The translations under genes and the position numbers were made by a program. Of a stretch of 64,000 bases of DNA, positions 26,291-34,808 are shown one piece after another. Position 1 is the first letter of the stretch. Each line of letters starts with the position of its first letter. This DNA is from Mycobacterium sp. OAS707 (lineage in GTDB: Bacteria; Actinomycetota; Actinomycetes; Mycobacteriales; Mycobacteriaceae), in NCBI RefSeq assembly GCF_014873705.1, contig NZ_JADBDS010000003.1, positions 558,001 through 622,000 on the forward strand, given 5' to 3'. The notes under the pieces were generated by a model. That model worked only from the letters and a program-made list of their open reading frames with translations, had not been told where the DNA came from and ran no database searches.

Positions 26291-29200
26291 ATGTCGCGTA
26301 TCTTCCTGAGCCATTCCAGCCGGGATAACCGGCAGGCAATTGCCTTGCGCCAGTGGCTGATCGGTCAGGACGCGCGGTTAGCCGACGAAATCTTCCTCGA
26401 CCTCGACGCCTCTGCAGGCATTCGGACAGGCACGCGGTGGAAGGAAGCTCTGCGCCAGGCCAGCACCAGATGCGAGGCGGTTATCTGTCTGCTGTCTGAC
26501 AATTGGCTGTCCTCACCGGAATGCATAACCGAATACCGGTTCGCGGAGTATCTCAACAAGCGAATCTTCAGTGCGCGCATCGGTGCCACCTCGGGCGAGG
26601 ATCCGACCGCCGAATGGCAACGCATCGACTTGGTCGGCGACGGTGCCCTCACCGCAGTCGACATCGGCGACGGCGCGGAGCCCGTCGCCTTCCTCACCGA
26701 CGGGTTGCGTGGGCTTCGCGACGGGATCGTCAGCGCGGGCATCGGTGCCGAGTCGTTCGCGTGGCCGCCTGCACACGAACCGGATCGCGCGCCGTACCGC
26801 GGCTGGAACCCGCTCGAAGAAGTCGACGCGGCAGTGTTTTTCGGCCGCGACGCGCAGATCGTGCGCGGCCTCGACGCGCTACGCGGGATGCGACGCTCGG
26901 GCATCGAGACACTGTTCGTGGTGCTCGGGCCGTCCGGAACAGGTAAGTCGTCGTTCCTGCGGGCGGGGTTGTTGCCCCGATTGCGGCGTGACGACCGCGA
27001 CTTCGCGTTGCTCGACATCGTGCGCCCGCAGCGCAATGTGTTGACCGGTGATGCCGGTCTGGCGAAGGCAGTGCACGCCACACATGCCCGGTTCGGTGTC
27101 ACCGGTCCCGACCTCGGTGAGATCAAGCGGGCCTGCGTCGCAGGCGATTCAGAACGGGTGCGGCAGTGGCTGCTCGACATCCGTCGCGCCGCGGCAGCGC
27201 GGTTGTTGACCGAGGCGCAGCAGCCACCGCCGACATTGGTGCTGCCCGTCGACCAGGCCGAGGAGTTGTTCGGCGCCGATGCGGGACGCGAAGCGGTGGC
27301 GTTTCTCGAGCTGATCGCCGACCTGGCAGCAGCGCCCGGCGACGACACTGCCGACGTCGACTTGATCGTCGCGGTGACAATCCGCAGCGATCTGTACGAG
27401 CCGCTGCAGACCGCGCCCCAGCTCGCCGAGGTCGGCAGCGTCTTGTTCGACGATCTGAAACCGATGCCCCGCACCCAGTTCAAGGAGGTGATCACCGGCC
27501 CCGCGGCCCGCGCAACCGAGGGTGGCCGGCCGCTGTCGGTCGATCCCGCTCTGGTGAACCACCTGCTCGACGACTGCACCGAGGGGGCGGACACGCTTCC
27601 GTTGCTCGCGCTCACACTGGCCCGCCTCTACGAGGACTACGGCGACGACGGCGCGCTGACGCTTCGCGACTACCGCTCGATGGGCGGCGTCCGAAGCGTC
27701 GTGCAGTCCGAGATCGACCACCTGTTGTCCTCCGACGACGAACGTCGTGTCGAGCAACTGCAGCACCTGCGCAGCGCGTTCATCCCATGGCTGGCCACCA
27801 TAAGTCCGGACAGCGATCAACCGGTACGACGAGCCGCCCGGTGGACCGATCTGCCACCCGAAAGTCGGCCTCTGCTGGAAGGATTCGTCGCTCGACGGCT
27901 GCTGGTGAGGGACACTCACGACGGCGAGGTCGTCGTCGAGGTGGCCCTGGAGAGCCTGCTGCGCCAGTGGGACGACCTGGCCACCTGGCTCGCCGAAGAG
28001 CGCGGCGACCTGAAGGACGCCGACCATCTCGAGCGCTCCGCTGCCGCGTGGGAGGACAACAACCGCAACCCGGCCTGGCTGCTCGAAGGCACCCGGTTAG
28101 CGGACGCCGAAAAGCTCAGTGCCAAAACGGCTTTCCGCGACCGGTTGACCCATGTGCACGATTTCCTCGCCGCGTCGCGGCGCCGCGAGCAGGACAGAAT
28201 CGAGGCCGAGGACAAGCGCCGTATCGCCGAACTTGAGAAGGCCCAAGCACACGCCGCAGTGCTGCGCAAGCGCTCACTCGTGCTGCGCCTCGTGCTGGTC
28301 GTCGCACTGTTGATCGCGGCCGCCGCCGTGTACGGCTTCGTCACCGCCAAGAAGGAAACCGACCGGGCCAACGAGCGCACCCGCGAGGCACTCGGGTTGC
28401 GGCTGACGTATCAGGGTCAGGCAATGCTCGCGGGAATCCAAGGCGGAGGCGACATCCGGGCGCTGTCACAGATTCTTGCCGCACAACACGTGATGTCCGA
28501 CAACGTCGGCGGCCTGTTCACCGCAGCGCTGATGCGCATCGACACCACAAAGATCATCCAGTCGAACGCCCCGATCATGGATGTCACGTACAGCACCGAC
28601 GGGCAGCGTCTGGTGTCGGGCGGCGCAGACCACACCGTGCGGGTGTGGGACGCGCACACCGGTGCGCCGGTCGGGCCGCCGATGATGCAGACCAACGCAG
28701 TCACCAACGCGGCGTTGAGCGATGACGGCAAGGACGTGGCTTTCGCGAGCGCCGACAGCGTGCGGGTATGGAACGCGCTGACCGGTCAGCCCGTCGATCC
28801 GCCGATGCTGCAGAACTCGGCCGTGACGAGTCTGGATCTGAGCGACAACGGCCAACTCGTCGCCGCGGGCAGCCCGGACGGCACCACCCGCATCTGGAAT
28901 GCCGCAACCGCCGTACCGTTGGCGGCCCCGATGGCCGGACAGTTGAGCCCAGTCACGACAGTGGATTTCAGCGACGACGGGCAACGTGTCGCGGTCGGCG
29001 ATGCCAACGGCACGCTGCGCGTCTGGAACACCGGCACCGGCCAGCCCATCACACCACCGATGACCGGCCACACCGGCGCGGTCACCACCGCGGCGTTCAG
29101 CCCTGACGGCCAGCGCGTCGTGTCCGGCGGCGCCGACCACACCGTGCGGTTGTGGAACGCCGACACCGGCCAGCCCATCGGGGTTCCGATGACCGGACAT

Positions 29201-30334
29201 CAGAACACGGTGACCAGCGTGGTGTTCAACCCGGACGGCGGCCGCATCGCCTCCGGCAGTTTCGATGGCACCCTGCGGATCTGGGACGCGAGCACCCAGC
29301 AGCCGGTCGCCCAGCCCATGACCGGTCACGTCGGGTCGATCAACGCGGTGTCGTTCAGCCCCGACGGGCATCGTCTTCTCACCGGCGGCGCCGACGAGAC
29401 GCTTCGCGTCTGGGACGCCGATGTGGGGCCACAGCCAGGCGTTCCCGCCAACTCCGCGGTGACGAGTGTGACGGTCAGTACCGATCGTCATCGCATCGTC
29501 TCGGGCAATGGTGACGGCACGGTGCGGTTGTGGGACGCCGACAACCGAAGCCTGCTAGCCGAATTGACCAACGGCAGGCACGCGGCGACGACGAGCGTCG
29601 CGATCAGTCCGGACGGTCGCTCGATCGCGTCGGGCGCAGCCGACGGCACGGTGCAGCGGTGGAACGCCGAAACCAAGACGGCCGTGGGCCCCGTGATCAA
29701 CGCACACAAGGGCGCCGTCACGAGCCTGACATACAGCTGGAACGGCAGCCGGCTCGGCTCAGGGGGCGCCGACAACACCGCACGAGTGTGGGATCTCGCG
29801 ACAGGACACCCGGTCGGCACGGCGATGACCGGCCACACCGCGCCGGTGCTTACCGTGGCGTTCAGCCCGAACGGGCAGCTGCTGCTGTCCGGGAGCGCAG
29901 ACACCACGCTGCGGATGTGGAACACCGAGACCGGTAAACCCGTTGGCACCCCGATGACCGGGCACACCGCCGCGGTGACGGACGTGGCCTTCGGGCCTGG
30001 CGGCGGGCGGATGGTGTCCAGAAGCGAGGACCACACGCTGCGACTCTGGGATGCTGCCAGCACCACGCCTGTCGGACCGCCGATGAACGCGCACAACGCC
30101 TACATGCTGGGCGTGCAGTTCAGCGCTGATGGTCAGCAACTGCTGTCGGACGGCGCCGCCCCGGATCGCCGGTTGTTCCCACCGCCTGCCCTGACGGCAT
30201 GGTCAAACCTGTTGTGCGCCAAGCTTTCTGCGAACCTCAGTCATCAGCAGTGGCATGACTGGGTCGCTCCTGACATCGCGTACACGGAATTGTGCCCCGG
30301 GCTGCCGGTGGCACCGGAGGGCGGCACGGGCTGA
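26291..30334 (+). CDS. TIR-nSTAND1 ATPase-WD40 repeat protein (putative conflict/defence sensor)
   Basis: 1347 residues from ATG 26291 (MSRIFLSHSSRDN) with GAAGG upstream. Domains in order: a TIR domain at 1-150, with FLSHSSRD and SDNWLSSPECITEYRFA, where Glu81 fits the NADase catalytic position; an nSTAND1 ATPase from about 168 (PYRGWNPLEEVDAAVFFGRD), Walker A GPSGTGKSS at 213-221 and Walker B-like VDQAEELFG; a helical region; a predicted transmembrane or amphipathic helix at about 658-683; and 12 clear plus one degenerate WD40 repeats from about 760 to 1300. The tail ends in a Trp/Cys motif. By family analogy the repeats sense a trigger, the STAND module oligomerises and the TIR acts on NAD+. 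The trigger is unknown. Confidence 0.88.
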   Translation: MSRIFLSHSSRDNRQAIALRQWLIGQDARLADEIFLDLDASAGIRTGTRWKEALRQASTRCEAVICLLSDNWLSSPECITEYRFAEYLNKRIFSARIGATSGEDPTAEWQRIDLVGDGALTAVDIGDGAEPVAFLTDGLRGLRDGIVSAGIGAESFAWPPAHEPDRAPYRGWNPLEEVDAAVFFGRDAQIVRGLDALRGMRRSGIETLFVVLGPSGTGKSSFLRAGLLPRLRRDDRDFALLDIVRPQRNVLTGDAGLAKAVHATHARFGVTGPDLGEIKRACVAGDSERVRQWLLDIRRAAAARLLTEAQQPPPTLVLPVDQAEELFGADAGREAVAFLELIADLAAAPGDDTADVDLIVAVTIRSDLYEPLQTAPQLAEVGSVLFDDLKPMPRTQFKEVITGPAARATEGGRPLSVDPALVNHLLDDCTEGADTLPLLALTLARLYEDYGDDGALTLRDYRSMGGVRSVVQSEIDHLLSSDDERRVEQLQHLRSAFIPWLATISPDSDQPVRRAARWTDLPPESRPLLEGFVARRLLVRDTHDGEVVVEVALESLLRQWDDLATWLAEERGDLKDADHLERSAAAWEDNNRNPAWLLEGTRLADAEKLSAKTAFRDRLTHVHDFLAASRRREQDRIEAEDKRRIAELEKAQAHAAVLRKRSLVLRLVLVVALLIAAAAVYGFVTAKKETDRANERTREALGLRLTYQGQAMLAGIQGGGDIRALSQILAAQHVMSDNVGGLFTAALMRIDTTKIIQSNAPIMDVTYSTDGQRLVSGGADHTVRVWDAHTGAPVGPPMMQTNAVTNAALSDDGKDVAFASADSVRVWNALTGQPVDPPMLQNSAVTSLDLSDNGQLVAAGSPDGTTRIWNAATAVPLAAPMAGQLSPVTTVDFSDDGQRVAVGDANGTLRVWNTGTGQPITPPMTGHTGAVTTAAFSPDGQRVVSGGADHTVRLWNADTGQPIGVPMTGHQNTVTSVVFNPDGGRIASGSFDGTLRIWDASTQQPVAQPMTGHVGSINAVSFSPDGHRLLTGGADETLRVWDADVGPQPGVPANSAVTSVTVSTDRHRIVSGNGDGTVRLWDADNRSLLAELTNGRHAATTSVAISPDGRSIASGAADGTVQRWNAETKTAVGPVINAHKGAVTSLTYSWNGSRLGSGGADNTARVWDLATGHPVGTAMTGHTAPVLTVAFSPNGQLLLSGSADTTLRMWNTETGKPVGTPMTGHTAAVTDVAFGPGGGRMVSRSEDHTLRLWDAASTTPVGPPMNAHNAYMLGVQFSADGQQLLSDGAAPDRRLFPPPALTAWSNLLCAKLSANLSHQQWHDWVAPDIAYTELCPGLPVAPEGGTG
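28570..30190 (+). repeat. WD40 repeat array (12 full units plus one degenerate)
   Basis: Units of about 43 codons recur through the 3' part of the TIR-nSTAND gene. Each follows the pattern VTSVAFSPDGQRLVSGGADHT, then RVWD, then TGQPVGPPMTGH. The linker encoding PMTGHT is repeated almost unchanged at DNA level near 29060, 29825 and 29955. The last unit (from about 30100) has lost the WD dipeptide. Such near-identical units permit recombination that changes repeat number or specificity. Confidence 0.85.
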
Positions 30335-30374
30335 AGTTGTCCCGAAACCCGTCGGTGGGGCGCATGATGGCCCG

Positions 30375-31526
30375 ATGAACGATCTCGTGCACGGGCACTG
30401 CGACAGCCGTTTCTCCCGCGTCGCCGACGCATTGGCCGACGAGGTGGCCAAGGGTGAGGAGTTGGGCGCCTCGATCGCCGTCGACATCGACGGTGAACTC
30501 GTCGTCGACATCTGGGCCGGCCACGCCGACCGCGCAAAGACCGTCCCGTGGCAGCAGGACACCATCGTCAACTTCTTCTCCTGCACCAAGACGCTCACCG
30601 CGCTGGCGGCACTGATCGTGATCGATCGCGGCATCGTCGATGCGTTCGCGCCTGTCGCGAAGTACTGGCCGGAGTTCGCGGCGAATGGCAAGCAGGACAT
30701 CGAGGTACGCCACCTGATGTCCCATACGTCAGGGGTTTCCGGGTGGCAGGTGCCGTTCGCGGTCGAGGACATGTACGACTGGGAGAAGGCCACCGACCAC
30801 CTCGCGCGTCAGGAACCGTGGTGGCAGCCGGGAACGGCGTCGGGCTATCACGCCGTCAACTACGGACACCTGATCGGCGAGGTGATCCGCCGCGCGACCG
30901 GCAAGACCCTCAAGGAGTTCGTGCGCGACGAGATCGCAGGCCCGCTCGACGCCGACGTCCAAATCGGCCTCGACCCGTCCGACGAACATCGCGTCGCCCA
31001 GATCATCCCGCCCCCGCCGTTGCCGATCCCGCTCGACGCGTTACCCACCGACCACCCGGCCTACAAGACGTTCGCCAGCTTCCCGCCCGACGACAACACC
31101 GCCCTGATAGCCGAGACGACTGGATGGCGTCGCGCGGACATCGGCGGGGTCAACGGACACGGCAACGCCCGCGCGCTCGCCCGGGCGCTGTCACCAATCA
31201 CGTTGGGCGGCAAGGCCAACGGCGTGCAACTGCTGAGCCCGGAGACGATCGACCTGATCTTCGAAGAACAGTCGAACGGCCCCGACCTGGTGCTGCTGGT
31301 CCCGCTGCGGTTCGGCATCGGCTTCGGACTGCCGTCGCCGCAAAGCGTGCCCGCCATTCCCGAGGGCAGGATCTGTTGGTGGGGCGGCTGGGGCGGCTCG
31401 GCGATCGTGATGAATCCCGACCGCGGCGCCACCTTCGCCTACGTGATGAACAGAATGGGGCCCGGCACGACCGGCACCGAGCGCACCAACCGCTACTCCG
31501 CGCTCATCTACCAAGCCCTGGGCTGA
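30375..31526 (+). CDS. Serine hydrolase of the beta-lactamase/class C esterase family
   Basis: 383 residues from ATG 30375. The catalytic SxxK motif is SCTK (FFSCTKTLTALAAL, near residue 69) and the YxN-type motif is YHAVN; the third motif region is WWGGWGGS. No signal peptide is seen, which favours a cytoplasmic esterase of the LipP/EstB kind over a true beta-lactamase. It lies 40 bases after the TIR-STAND gene, which may be read-through rather than shared function. Confidence 0.88.
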   Translation: MNDLVHGHCDSRFSRVADALADEVAKGEELGASIAVDIDGELVVDIWAGHADRAKTVPWQQDTIVNFFSCTKTLTALAALIVIDRGIVDAFAPVAKYWPEFAANGKQDIEVRHLMSHTSGVSGWQVPFAVEDMYDWEKATDHLARQEPWWQPGTASGYHAVNYGHLIGEVIRRATGKTLKEFVRDEIAGPLDADVQIGLDPSDEHRVAQIIPPPPLPIPLDALPTDHPAYKTFASFPPDDNTALIAETTGWRRADIGGVNGHGNARALARALSPITLGGKANGVQLLSPETIDLIFEEQSNGPDLVLLVPLRFGIGFGLPSPQSVPAIPEGRICWWGGWGGSAIVMNPDRGATFAYVMNRMGPGTTGTERTNRYSALIYQALG

Positions 31527-32838
31527 CCCCTACCTTCTCGTCAGTCTGGCGCGGCGGCGCCTTCTTGGCGGCACGAAGCCGTCTGGCGTAGTTCATCGCC
31601 GGCTTCTCGATGAGGTAGTACGTCACCGATGCGGCGAGAATCGTTGCGGCGAGCAGGATCACGATGTTGTGCAGCATTCCGGGCAGCGTGTCACCCGCCA
31701 TCCAGCCGAGGCGACCCAGCAACAGCAGCATCGGAAAGTGCCAGAGGTAGGCAGACAGTGAGATCTCACCGACGTACCGAATCGGCCGCACGTCGAGGAA
31801 CGTCGCCAACTTCGACTTGCGGCCACGGGCCAACGGCACCACGACGATCAGGATCATCATGGCGGCGACGACACCGACCCCCGCCGTCACGAACTGCACC
31901 GCGATGGCGAAAAACGCCGCGCTGACCACCAATACGGGCAGGATCAAAACCGCGCTGAGCAGTCGAACGCGTCGACTGATCCGTTCGGCAAGGGCGCCGT
32001 GCTCGATCGCGACGAACACGATCGCGGCGAACATGCCCATCGCGAAGTTGTCGGCGTTGGTAAGGATGCTCTTGGTGAATACCGCGGCGATGTTCGGACC
32101 CCAGTTGAGCAGGATGAAGTCCGTGGTGCCTGCGTAGCGATTCACCACTGGAATCAGCGCGCGTCCGATGAGGCCGACGATCAACAGGATGCTGGGCGCC
32201 AGCATGGCCACCACGAACGGGTTGCGGGTGCTGCGCTTGCGCATGCGGAAGACGGCCAATCCCAGCAGTGGCAACGACAGATAGAAGGCGTACTCCAGCG
32301 TCAGCGACCACGACGGCCCGATGCCGGTCTGGATGTAGGACGGGAAGTAGGTCTGCACCAGCGCCAGGTTGGCGAGCAATTCACCGGGATCGGTGATGAC
32401 GCCGACGCCGGTCCTGGCGTCATCGGGCATCAACGCCGCATTCTGCACATAGGACAACCGCAAGACGAAATTCACGATCAAAAAGATCGCCAGGTAGGCA
32501 GGCATGATCCGGGCCAGCCGGTGCACCGCGTAATCGCGCGTGTTCGGCATGCGAGCCGACGAGCGCTCGGCAACCACATTTCGGACATACGGTAAGAACA
32601 ACAGGAAACCACTTAGCACGAAGAAGTACACCAGCGAGAAGCCGAAGATATTCGTCTTCCAGACCGCAGCGGTGTGTTTGGAGTAGTACCCCGTCACGTG
32701 CGTGATTGCGATGCTCAGGCACAACAGCCCACGGACGCCATCGAGGCCGATGATGCGCGCCCGCCTGCGGGTTTGCGGTTCGGGCGGATCCGTTGCCGCC
32801 GCTGAGTCTGCTGTTCGATGAGTCGAGTCGGCGGTCAT
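31504..32838 (-). CDS. Acyltransferase 3 family (OafA/YrhL-like) membrane protein
   Basis: 444 residues from ATG 32838 with about ten transmembrane helices. Family motifs: LDGVRGLLCLSIAITHVTGYY (catalytic-type His), the arginine motif VHRLARIMPAYL, and SWSLTLEYAFYL. It should transfer an acyl group to an envelope sugar or lipid. The acceptor is unknown. The 3' end overlaps the convergent esterase by 23 bases. No Shine-Dalgarno is visible before 32838; an in-frame start at 32931 is possible. The upstream region is AT-rich and palindromic, unlike the surroundings. Confidence 0.88.
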   Translation of the reverse strand: MTADSTHRTADSAAATDPPEPQTRRRARIIGLDGVRGLLCLSIAITHVTGYYSKHTAAVWKTNIFGFSLVYFFVLSGFLLFLPYVRNVVAERSSARMPNTRDYAVHRLARIMPAYLAIFLIVNFVLRLSYVQNAALMPDDARTGVGVITDPGELLANLALVQTYFPSYIQTGIGPSWSLTLEYAFYLSLPLLGLAVFRMRKRSTRNPFVVAMLAPSILLIVGLIGRALIPVVNRYAGTTDFILLNWGPNIAAVFTKSILTNADNFAMGMFAAIVFVAIEHGALAERISRRVRLLSAVLILPVLVVSAAFFAIAVQFVTAGVGVVAAMMILIVVVPLARGRKSKLATFLDVRPIRYVGEISLSAYLWHFPMLLLLGRLGWMAGDTLPGMLHNIVILLAATILAASVTYYLIEKPAMNYARRLRAAKKAPPRQTDEKVGVSPGLGR

Positions 32839-33154
32839 CGCGAACAAAAATTGACGTCGGAAATAATTACCGGCAACTGACGCCCCTTTTTCTGCAGACT
32901 CGTGAAATATGCACGGCCATCCCCATAGCAACCGATAGTGATGCCTGGCCAGCTAATGAACTGTACATCGCAGGCGATACTTTCGCATGCGAAATAAGTC
33001 GACTTATTGTGCCGCTATTTGTGTTATGCGCATCGAATTGTATTGCTTTATTAAAGCTAGTTACGTAACGGAAAGCCGATGGGTCCGCTCCGATTATGTA
33101 AATCGGCGGCGGTGAGCGGCTTCAGCGAACTCGGACCGGGATGCCCGGCCGCCA
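32839..33154. other. AT-rich intergenic region with several palindromes
   Basis: 316 bases without a supportable gene, clearly richer in A and T than anything else in the window. It is the presumed leader and promoter of the acyltransferase gene. It holds overlapping perfect palindromes (see next entry), GCTTTA-T-TAAAGC at 33045-33057, GTTACGTAAC at 33060-33069 and CCGATT-ATGTA-AATCGG at 33090-33106. Confidence 0.75.
32981..33008. promoter_or_regulatory. Two overlapping perfect palindromes, candidate operator pair
   Basis: TTTCGCATGCGAAA (32981-32994) and AATAAGTCGACTTATT (32993-33008) are each perfectly self-complementary and share two bases, so their centres are 13 bases apart. Their placement about 145 bases upstream of the acyltransferase start fits binding sites for a dimeric regulator, possibly two. 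No regulator gene is adjacent. Confidence 0.55.
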
Positions 33155-33562
33155 CTACGACGCGCGCAATTGGTCCCGAACGCTGAGCCGGCGCAACACC
33201 TGCCGCGCGAGGTCACTCAGGTCCTGACGCGGTGACGCGGAGATCAGCGTGACGCCATCGGCGACGTCGGCCATTGCGATGTCGGAGATCAGGCCGGCAA
33301 GTCCGTCCACTGTGCCCGCATAGTGCACGGTGTGTCCGGAGGACCCCAGAGCGGTTCGCGCCGAACGGAAGTCACTTGCTACGGCCACCGTGACGTCGAG
33401 GATCACCGCCACGTCCCGATCGCCTGCGCGTATCCGCATGCGGGCCCGGCGCGCCTGCTGCAGGTCCGTCGCCGCGACGCGCACAGTGCGCGCCTCACCG
33501 TCGGTCAGTTCTGTCCAGTCGCCGCTCGGCGTGTCCGCCACGAATAGCCGCACCAGGGTCAC
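33155..33562 (-). CDS. Hypothetical protein
   Basis: 135 residues from GTG 33562. No signal or membrane segment. The C-terminal end (DGVTLISASPRQDLSDLARQVLRRL) resembles the C-terminal helix region of luciferase-like monooxygenases, and LVRLFVAD starts a beta-type pattern, but no catalytic motif is present. It could be a remnant or a small stand-alone domain. Function unknown. Confidence 0.6.
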   Translation of the reverse strand: MTLVRLFVADTPSGDWTELTDGEARTVRVAATDLQQARRARMRIRAGDRDVAVILDVTVAVASDFRSARTALGSSGHTVHYAGTVDGLAGLISDIAMADVADGVTLISASPRQDLSDLARQVLRRLSVRDQLRAS

Positions 33563-33598
33563 GCTAAAAAAACGGACCGTTGGTGTCGACTATTCCGA

Positions 33599-34612
33599 TC
33601 AAGCCGAATCCAAGGCCTTCTCTTCGGCCTCCTTGGCGTCCTTCCTGACGTCGTGCACCCGCGTCTTGTACAGGCTGGCCGCGGTGGTGATGACGAGCGT
33701 CACCACGATCACGCCGAGGCTGGCCAGCGTCGGGATCTCCGGGACCGGCACGTGCTCACCGCCGTTGATGAACGGCAGCTCGTTCTCATGCAGGGCATGC
33801 AGCAGGAGCTTCAGCCCGATGAACGCCAAGATGAACGCCAAGCCCTGCGACAGGTAGACCAGCCGCTTGAGCAGATCCCCGAGCAGGAAGTACAGCTGGC
33901 GCAGTCCCATCAGCGCGAACACGTTCGCCGTGAACACCAGATACGGCTCCTGGGTGAGGCCGTAGATTGCGGGGATCGAGTCCAGCGCAAACAGCAGGTC
34001 GGTGGTCCCGAGCGCGACGATGACGAGGAACATCGGCGTCATCAGCCGCTTGCCGTTGTCCTTGATCCACAGCTTCAGGCCGGCATCCCATTTCTCCGTG
34101 AGCTTCAGATGCCTTCGCGCGAACCGCACCACGAAGTTCTCGGCGTCGTCGTCGTGCTCGGTGTCGCGTGCCAGGGTGATCGCGGTGTACACCAAAAACG
34201 CGCCGAAAAGATAGAACACCCAGGAGAACTGGTTGATGGCCACCGCGCCGAGTGCGATGAAGACACCGCGGAAGATCAGCGCAAGGATGATGCCGACCAA
34301 CAGCGCCTCCTGCTGATACTTCTTGGGCACCTTGAAGCTGGCCATGATGATCAAGAAGATGAACAGGTTGTCCACCGACAGGCTGTATTCGGTCAGCCAG
34401 CCGGCGAAGAACTCCAGCCCGTACTGGTCGCCGTGGTAGAACCACGTCCACAAGCCGAACGCCACGGCGAGCGCTACGTACACCGACAGCGAGACAATGA
34501 GCTCCCGCTTGGAGGGTTCGTGCGGTCGACGCCCGATCACGATCACGTCGAACAACAGCACAGCAATCGTCACGCTCAGCGTGATGATCCACTCGAGTTG
34601 GGTTACGTGCAT
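33599..34612 (-). CDS. TerC/Alx-family integral membrane protein, putative Mn2+ exporter
   Basis: 337 residues from ATG 34612 with eight to nine transmembrane helices. The family's acidic membrane motifs are present: LTEYSLSVDNLFIF and DLLFALDSIPAI. Alx/TerC proteins are linked to manganese homeostasis and, in some bacteria, to metalation of exported enzymes or to pH and tellurite stress. The upstream leader resembles the Mn2+-sensing yybP-ykoY riboswitch and folds the ribosome site into a hairpin, which supports a manganese export role. Confidence 0.9.
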   Translation of the reverse strand: MHVTQLEWIITLSVTIAVLLFDVIVIGRRPHEPSKRELIVSLSVYVALAVAFGLWTWFYHGDQYGLEFFAGWLTEYSLSVDNLFIFLIIMASFKVPKKYQQEALLVGIILALIFRGVFIALGAVAINQFSWVFYLFGAFLVYTAITLARDTEHDDDAENFVVRFARRHLKLTEKWDAGLKLWIKDNGKRLMTPMFLVIVALGTTDLLFALDSIPAIYGLTQEPYLVFTANVFALMGLRQLYFLLGDLLKRLVYLSQGLAFILAFIGLKLLLHALHENELPFINGGEHVPVPEIPTLASLGVIVVTLVITTAASLYKTRVHDVRKDAKEAEEKALDSA

Positions 34613-34618
34613 GCAGAA

Positions 34619-34742
34619 GCCTCCGGCCGTTGTTGAAACGCCGGAGGTCTCTTCCACCGACCCGAAGGTCGGCCCGCGGTCCCGGTCGGCCGATGACGGT
34701 CGACGTGGTGACGACACCGTGGCGAAGGAATACTCCCCTCCA
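34619..34742 (-). promoter_or_regulatory. Putative yybP-ykoY (Mn2+) riboswitch with SD-sequestering hairpin
   Basis: On the minus strand the leader of the terC gene carries GGGGAGTA (complement of 34731-34738), the hallmark 5' motif of yybP-ykoY RNAs, and a late GAAGAGACC element. It ends in a perfect 8-bp hairpin, CCTCCGGC (34647-34640) with GCCGGAGG (34627-34620). The 3' arm contains the Shine-Dalgarno GGAGG seven bases before the ATG, so folding would block translation. Identification rests on remembered motifs and on the TerC gene downstream, a typical partner. Confidence 0.65.
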
Positions 34743-34808
34743 CCGGCCATTGTGCCAGCCGGCCGCCTTCGATCGAAATCGGAGCCGCATGAACTTACGG
34801 TTACAGCC

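Noticed and set aside
28570..30190. Direct repeats considered as a CRISPR-like array
   Set aside because: Repeats are coding WD40 units of about 130 bases without unique spacers. No CRISPR array or cas gene is seen in the window.
30375..31526. True secreted beta-lactamase
   Set aside because: SCTK and YHAVN are present, but there is no signal peptide and the motif set fits cytoplasmic class C-like esterases.
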